A stretch of DNA of 17,080 bases from Isohypsibius dastychi (Eukaryota; Tardigrada; Eutardigrada; Parachela; Isohypsibiidae): NCBI GenBank assembly GCA_034696485.1, contig JAQIWT010000620.1, forward strand, positions 1 to 17,080, in the 5' to 3' direction. The notes beneath the pieces were generated by a model. The model saw nothing but the letters and a program-made list of their open reading frames with translations, was not told where the DNA came from and did not search any database. The translations under genes and the position numbers were made by a program. Below are positions 17,040 through 17,080 of the stretch, one piece after another. Every line of letters starts with the position of its first letter. The stretch's first letter is position 1.

Positions 17040-17080
17040 ACTGAATTTAATTAACGGAGTTCATTTCGATGTTTTCCTGT

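Overview
This is nuclear DNA from an animal. Genes are split by many short GT-AG introns of about 45-70 nt, several genes have ordinary AATAAA-type poly(A) signals, and one gene encodes a chitin-binding (CBM14/peritrophin A) protein. Together these suggest a chitinous, compact-genome invertebrate, most likely an ecdysozoan. A tardigrade is my best guess, but the sequence does not prove it. No operon promoters, rRNA or tRNA genes, CRISPR arrays or viral genes were recognised.

Layout. (1) 43-445, minus: 5' part of a BTB/POZ-domain gene that runs off the left edge. (2) 526-1775, minus: three-exon gene for a Ser- and Lys/Arg-rich, intrinsically disordered, probably nuclear protein; its stop is only about 80 nt from the BTB start. 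(3) 2707-3258, plus: the C-terminal domain of the TFIID subunit TAF8, without a visible histone fold. (4) 3259-4248: gene-poor spacer with small repeats. (5) 4249-6327, minus: an 11-exon secreted orphan protein, reconstructed here exon by exon, with a 23-nt microexon. (6) 7848-9168, plus: a secreted chitin-binding protein whose first intron is occupied by a 729-bp element with 123-bp terminal inverted repeats; a degenerate copy of the gene's 3' UTR lies 413 bp downstream. (7) 10161-10441, minus, and 10788-11694, plus: a divergent pair encoding a 74-aa charged helical protein and a four-transmembrane protein with a His-rich tail. (8) 11695-13380: mostly no recognisable genes. (9) 13381-16966, plus: a secreted protein joining two PAN/Apple-like domains to leucine-rich repeats. 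Its 1.48-kb intron holds a 13-bp ACGTACGT satellite nested between copies of a three-copy repeat.

The genes do not form one pathway. Three encode secreted products (orphan, chitin-binding, PAN-LRR), one a membrane protein, and at least two nuclear proteins. All exon boundaries come from reading splice consensus and phase by eye; none is backed by transcripts.
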